A DNA stretch of 64,000 bases, taken from the NCBI RefSeq assembly GCF_036227265.1, contig NZ_CP109446.1, positions 3,853,001 to 3,917,000 on the forward strand. Reading direction: 5' to 3'. Positions 61,011-64,000 of this stretch are shown here, in pieces. The position numbers and the translations under genes were made by a program. Each line of letters starts with the position of its first letter. The first letter of the stretch is position 1. This stretch comes from Streptomyces sp. NBC_01476 (GTDB lineage Bacteria; Actinomycetota; Actinomycetes; Streptomycetales; Streptomycetaceae). The notes beneath the pieces were generated by a model, which saw only the letters and a list, made by a program, of their open reading frames with translations, ran no database searches and was not told where the DNA came from.

Positions 61011-61790
61011 TCAGCCGGGCAGCGAGCGGAGCAGCACCAGCGAGCCCTCGTAGGACGGCAGCGCCCGCAAGTCCCCGTACCGCTCGTCCCAGGCGCCGCT
61101 GTCCAGGTCGGTCCGCAGTTCGGCGGCGAACCGGATCCTGGCGGTCTCGTCCACGAAGCTCCACGCGGAGCACGCCTGCCGGGCCCCCGGGTCGAGCAGC
61201 AGCTCGGGACGGGCGAAGTACGCCTCGTTGAAGCCGTCGGTGCAGTCGGCGGGGATCGGTACGGGTGTGACGGTGGTGTGTCCGCCCAGCGCCGCGGTGA
61301 GTTCGGCGATCGCGGGGTAGCGGCGGGCCTCGGTGTCCAGCACCTCGGGCGCGTAGGCGTAAAGCCAGAAGTCCCGTACCAGGTCCGGGTCGCAGGTCAG
61401 CACCAGAACGGGGCCGCGGGCCACCCGGCGCATCTCGCGCAGGCCCGCAGCGGCGTCACTCCACTGGTGGACGCTGAACGTGGTCATCGCGGCGTCGAAC
61501 GCGCCGTCGGGGAAGGGAAGTCGCTCGGCCACCGCGTCAATTGCGGCCGGCCGCCCGGTGGGCCGCTGCGCGCGCATCGCCGCGGACGGCTCCACCGGGG
61601 TCACCTCGCGCGCCGCCGACTCGTAGGACCCGGCCCCCGCCCCGACGTTGACCACCGTCCGGGCGTCTCCCAGCGCCTCCTCGATCACCGCGGCGATCCG
61701 CGCGTCGGGCCGCCGGTAGCCGGCGTACCCCGCTCCCACGACCCCGTAGTCCACGTCCCCCGCGCTGCCGTCCACCCGTGTCTCCCGCAT
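61011..61790 (-). CDS. Class I SAM-dependent methyltransferase
   Basis: Methyltransferase of 259 residues. SAM motif I is VVNVGAGAGSYE, followed by an acidic residue in VEPS and a post-I segment RLPFPDGAFDAAMTTFSVHQW, as in the UbiE/BioC-like group. ATG 61790 is chosen. The longer open frame to 61991 runs through the octamer repeat and is rejected. Located between the nitrate reductase and response-regulator genes on the same strand, but no functional link is visible. Confidence 0.85.
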   Translation of the reverse strand: MRETRVDGSAGDVDYGVVGAGYAGYRRPDARIAAVIEEALGDARTVVNVGAGAGSYESAAREVTPVEPSAAMRAQRPTGRPAAIDAVAERLPFPDGAFDAAMTTFSVHQWSDAAAGLREMRRVARGPVLVLTCDPDLVRDFWLYAYAPEVLDTEARRYPAIAELTAALGGHTTVTPVPIPADCTDGFNEAYFARPELLLDPGARQACSAWSFVDETARIRFAAELRTDLDSGAWDERYGDLRALPSYEGSLVLLRSLPG

Positions 61791-61902
61791 AACGGCCAAT
61801 CTAGGCCCGGTCCCGCAGCACCTGCCAGGTCGCCGGCCGGCCGCAGGACGCCGAACGCCGGTTCGCCGGACGCGGTTCGCCGGACGCCGGTTCGCCGGGC
61901 GG

Positions 61903-61982
61903 CACCACCGCACCGCCGCACCACCGCACCACCGCACCACCGCACCACCGCACCACCGCACCGCCGCACCGCCGCACCGCCG
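61903..61982. repeat. Ten tandem copies of an octamer (CACCRCCG)
   Basis: 80 bases made of exactly ten 8-base units: copies 1 and 3-7 are CACCACCG, and copies 2 and 8-10 are CACCGCCG. It ends 5 bases before the response-regulator stop codon (minus strand) and lies 113 bases from the methyltransferase start. Unit length is not a multiple of three, so it is not selected as coding. Confidence 0.92.
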
Positions 61983-61987
61983 CCGGC

Positions 61988-62626
61988 TCACAGCAATCCG
62001 TGCCGCATCGCGCTGGTCACCGCGGCCGTACGGTCAGCCACCCCCAGCTTGCCGAAGGCACGCAGCAGATGCGTCTTCACGGTGGACTCGCCGATGAACA
62101 GCCGGCGCCCGATCTCCGCGTTGGTGCACCCCTCCGCCACCAGCCGCAGCACCGCGGTCTCCCGGTCCGAGAGCCGGGGCACCTCCGGCCGGCTCCGCAG
62201 CCGGTCCACCAGGCGGGTCGCGATGGACGGCGCGAGCACCGTCTCACCGCGGGCGGCGGCCCTGATCGCGCCGGCGAGTTCGGCGAGGGCCACGTCCTTC
62301 AGCAGATAGCCGGCCGCGCCGGCCTCCACCGCCCGCAGGATGTCCCCGTCGGTCTCGTACGTGGTCAGCACGATGATCCGGCAGGGCAGCCCGGCGGCGG
62401 TCATCCGCTCGATCGACTCGACCCCGCCGCCGCCCGGCATCCGCAGGTCCATCAGCACGATGTCCGGCGTCAGCGCCGCGCTCAGCGCCTCCGCCTGCGG
62501 GCCGCTCGCCGCCTCCCCGACCACCTCCAGGTCCGGCTCCGCCCCCAGCATCGCGGCGAGCCCCTGCCGGACCACGGGGTGGTCGTCGGCGAGCAGGATC
62601 CGGATGGTGCCGGCCGGCGGCATCAC
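61988..62626 (-). CDS. NarL/LuxR-type response regulator
   Basis: Two-domain regulator of 212 residues. The receiver has the acid pocket ADD (residues 13-15), phosphoacceptor Asp60 (LMDLRMP) and Lys in YLLKDV. The C-terminal LuxR helix-turn-helix (SDRETAVLRLVAEGCTNAE, then STVKTHL) binds DNA. Its start overlaps the sensor kinase stop by 4 bases, so the pair is translationally coupled. The targets probably include the upstream ABC-2 exporter genes. Confidence 0.93.
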   Translation of the reverse strand: MMPPAGTIRILLADDHPVVRQGLAAMLGAEPDLEVVGEAASGPQAEALSAALTPDIVLMDLRMPGGGGVESIERMTAAGLPCRIIVLTTYETDGDILRAVEAGAAGYLLKDVALAELAGAIRAAARGETVLAPSIATRLVDRLRSRPEVPRLSDRETAVLRLVAEGCTNAEIGRRLFIGESTVKTHLLRAFGKLGVADRTAAVTSAMRHGLL

Positions 62627-63894
62627 AGGCCGCCCCCGGTACGGGCGCCGGGGCGGGCCGGCCGCGGATCTCCCGCGCGCTCCACCGGCAGCGTCACCCG
62701 TACCGTCGTCCCCTGCCCCGGCACGCTCTCCACCTCCGCGGCACCTCCCAACTCCGCTGCCCGGGCCCGCAGTCCGGGCAGTCCGTAGCCCGCCGCCGCA
62801 CCGCCCGGCTCGAAACCGCGGCCCTCGTCCCGCACCGCGAGCACCAGCGCCCCTTCCTCGTAATAAAGCCGGAGGTCCACCGGCGCCCCCGGTCCCGCGT
62901 GGCGGCGGGCGTTGGCGAGCGCCTCCTGGCAGGTGCGCAGCGCCACCACCTCCAGCGCCGCGGGCAGCCCCCGTACCGTCCCGGTGACCGCCACCCGCGC
63001 GGCGGCCCCGGTCTGCTCCGCGTGCCGGGCGGCCAGCCGCCGCACCGCGTCCGGCAGCGAGCCGCCGGCCAGATCGGCGGGGGCGCCGCCGGCCACCAGG
63101 GCGCGGGCCTCGGCGAGGTTCTCCCGCGCGGTGCGCGCCATCAGCTCCAGGTGGCGGTGGGCCTGTCCGGGATCACGGTCGACCTGTGATTCCACCGCCT
63201 GGACCAGCATCAGCAGGCTGGTGAAGCCCTGCGCGAGGGTGTCGTGGATCTCCCGGGAGAACCGCTCCCGCTCGGCGAGCGCCCCGCGCTCCGCGGAGAG
63301 CCGGGCGACCTCCTCCCGGCTGGCCCGCAACTCGGCCAGCAGCGCGGCCCGTTCGGCGCTCTGCTCGATGATCCGGATGATCCAGCTGCCGAGCACCATG
63401 GAGAACGCCAGCGTCACCACCGCGAAGACCGAGTTGTAGTAGAGGTCGTGGGCATCCGGCCGCCACACCAGTGCCCAGCCCGCGACCGGTGCGATGTTGA
63501 TGACGGCGACGGCGGTCAGCGCGCCCGGCATCCGCAGCAGCATGAAGCACTGCGGAACGAGCGCGAAGGTCGCCAGCCGGGTCTCGCCGACCAGCACCGC
63601 GGGCGGCAGGAAGAGCACCACCAGACCGGCGACGTAGCCGATCACCGCCCGGTCGGCAGCCCGGTCGGCGGGCCGGTCGGCGACCAGCAGCGGCCGGCCC
63701 ACCCGGACGTACCACGGCACCAGCAGCCCGAAGAGCGCCGCCGCCACCGCCCGGACGTGCGGGCCGGGGCTCTCCGCGGCGAGTGCGAAGAGCACGGTCG
63801 CCACCCACACCACCGCGAAGTAGCAGTCCCAGGAGAGGAATCCGCGCTCCCAGACATGCGGGTCGGCCGGCTCGCCGGCGGCGGCGACCGTCAC
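62623..63894 (-). CDS. NarL-type sensor histidine kinase
   Basis: Membrane histidine kinase of 423 residues. Four to six hydrophobic segments fill residues 22-175, with short loops and no large outer sensor domain. A coiled coil (180-210) leads to the HisKA_3 box with phospho-acceptor His217 (SREIHDTLAQGF). The HATPase has the N-box CQEALANARRHA and DEGRGFEPGG. GTG 63894 is chosen because it overlaps the stop of the ABC-2 permease (GTGA). The open frame to 63954 is only that gene's shadow. Intramembrane sensing, for example of cell-envelope drugs, is typical of this type. Confidence 0.9.
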   Translation of the reverse strand: MTVAAAGEPADPHVWERGFLSWDCYFAVVWVATVLFALAAESPGPHVRAVAAALFGLLVPWYVRVGRPLLVADRPADRAADRAVIGYVAGLVVLFLPPAVLVGETRLATFALVPQCFMLLRMPGALTAVAVINIAPVAGWALVWRPDAHDLYYNSVFAVVTLAFSMVLGSWIIRIIEQSAERAALLAELRASREEVARLSAERGALAERERFSREIHDTLAQGFTSLLMLVQAVESQVDRDPGQAHRHLELMARTARENLAEARALVAGGAPADLAGGSLPDAVRRLAARHAEQTGAAARVAVTGTVRGLPAALEVVALRTCQEALANARRHAGPGAPVDLRLYYEEGALVLAVRDEGRGFEPGGAAAGYGLPGLRARAAELGGAAEVESVPGQGTTVRVTLPVERAGDPRPARPGARTGGGL

Positions 63895-64000
63895 CCGTCG
63901 CTCCGGTTCTTCCAGCGGAAGGTCAGCAGGCACAGCACCAATCCTCCGACGCACCAGGCCCCCAGCACCAGGGCGGCCCGCCCGTACTCCCAGCTCCCGG
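63891..64000 (-). CDS. C-terminal end of an ABC-2 type permease (partial)
   Basis: The last 35 residues of a gene that enters from the right edge. They comprise a Trp/Tyr-containing turn, one hydrophobic helix (AALVLGAWCVGGLVLCLL) and a basic tail (TFRWKNRSDG) before TGA at 63891-63893. This is the usual ending of DrrB/ABC-2 exporter permeases in actinobacteria, which often precede a NarL-type kinase and regulator as here. The stop overlaps the kinase GTG start. The rest lies outside the window. Confidence 0.75.
   Translation of the reverse strand, partial: GSWEYGRAALVLGAWCVGGLVLCLLTFRWKNRSDG

Noticed and set aside
56841..62309. Plus-strand open frame of 1822 codons opposite the nitrate reductase gene
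   Set aside because: It is the antisense shadow of GC-rich codon usage. It has no domain pattern or ribosome site, and the minus strand carries clear conserved enzymes.

Overview
The window is very GC-rich DNA with dense, codon-biased genes. It carries an SsgA-like sporulation protein, a streptogrisin-type secreted protease, a Streptomyces K15-like DD-peptidase and the extragenic palindromes common in streptomycetes. I read it as chromosomal DNA of Streptomyces or a close relative. About 53 protein genes are supported. I saw no rRNA, tRNA, CRISPR array, insertion sequence or phage module.

Layout. (1) 1-7230: the 3' part of a soluble di-iron propane/methane-type monooxygenase operon: reductase, small hydroxylase subunit, coupling protein, amidohydrolase, DUF59 protein, Zn alcohol dehydrogenase and a dedicated GroEL. 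The large hydroxylase subunit should lie just outside the left edge. (2) 7231-13886: nested extragenic repeats, an NRAMP metal transporter with a repeated N-terminal extension, an ABM-domain protein, a secreted S1 protease, then a DEAD-box helicase, cold-shock protein and MerR-like regulator. (3) 13890-19172: a frameshifted SDR, an intact SDR, a formaldehyde-dehydrogenase-like enzyme, a methyltransferase and an EF-hand protein. (4) 19173-28292: secreted glucanases (GH87-like alpha-1,3-glucanase and GH16 beta-1,3-glucanase with discoidin domains). Between them lie an F420/NADP reductase-like protein, an unusual ABC-ATPase/PP2C/anti-sigma-kinase fusion and an SsgA-like protein. (5) 28295-30264: a uracil-DNA glycosylase, an unknown protein and a Nudix hydrolase.

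(6) 30261-49421 is the most striking region. It holds a tightly packed 12-gene minus-strand operon: aconitase/LeuCD-type hydro-lyase, a NitT/TauT-type ABC importer, two 2-hydroxyacid dehydrogenases, a ThDP enzyme, an SDR, a CMD protein, a cupin and an alpha/beta hydrolase. Around it are a divergent SDR, a GntR/FCD regulator, an FAH-family protein, an aldehyde dehydrogenase and a large FAD/Fe-S oxidase. An 11-mer motif, RTATCTSRTRT, occurs four times in the three divergent or upstream promoter regions and links these units into one candidate GntR regulon. It looks like an uptake-and-breakdown pathway for a hydroxy or aromatic-derived carboxylic acid whose substrate I cannot name.

(7) 49840-64000: a K15-like DD-peptidase, a FUSC-type membrane protein divergent from a MarR regulator, a small secreted Ig-like protein, a universal stress protein, an MFS exporter, a nitrate reductase fused to a flavodoxin/FNR reductase, a methyltransferase, a 10-copy octamer repeat, and a NarL-type two-component system overlapping the end of an ABC-2 permease.
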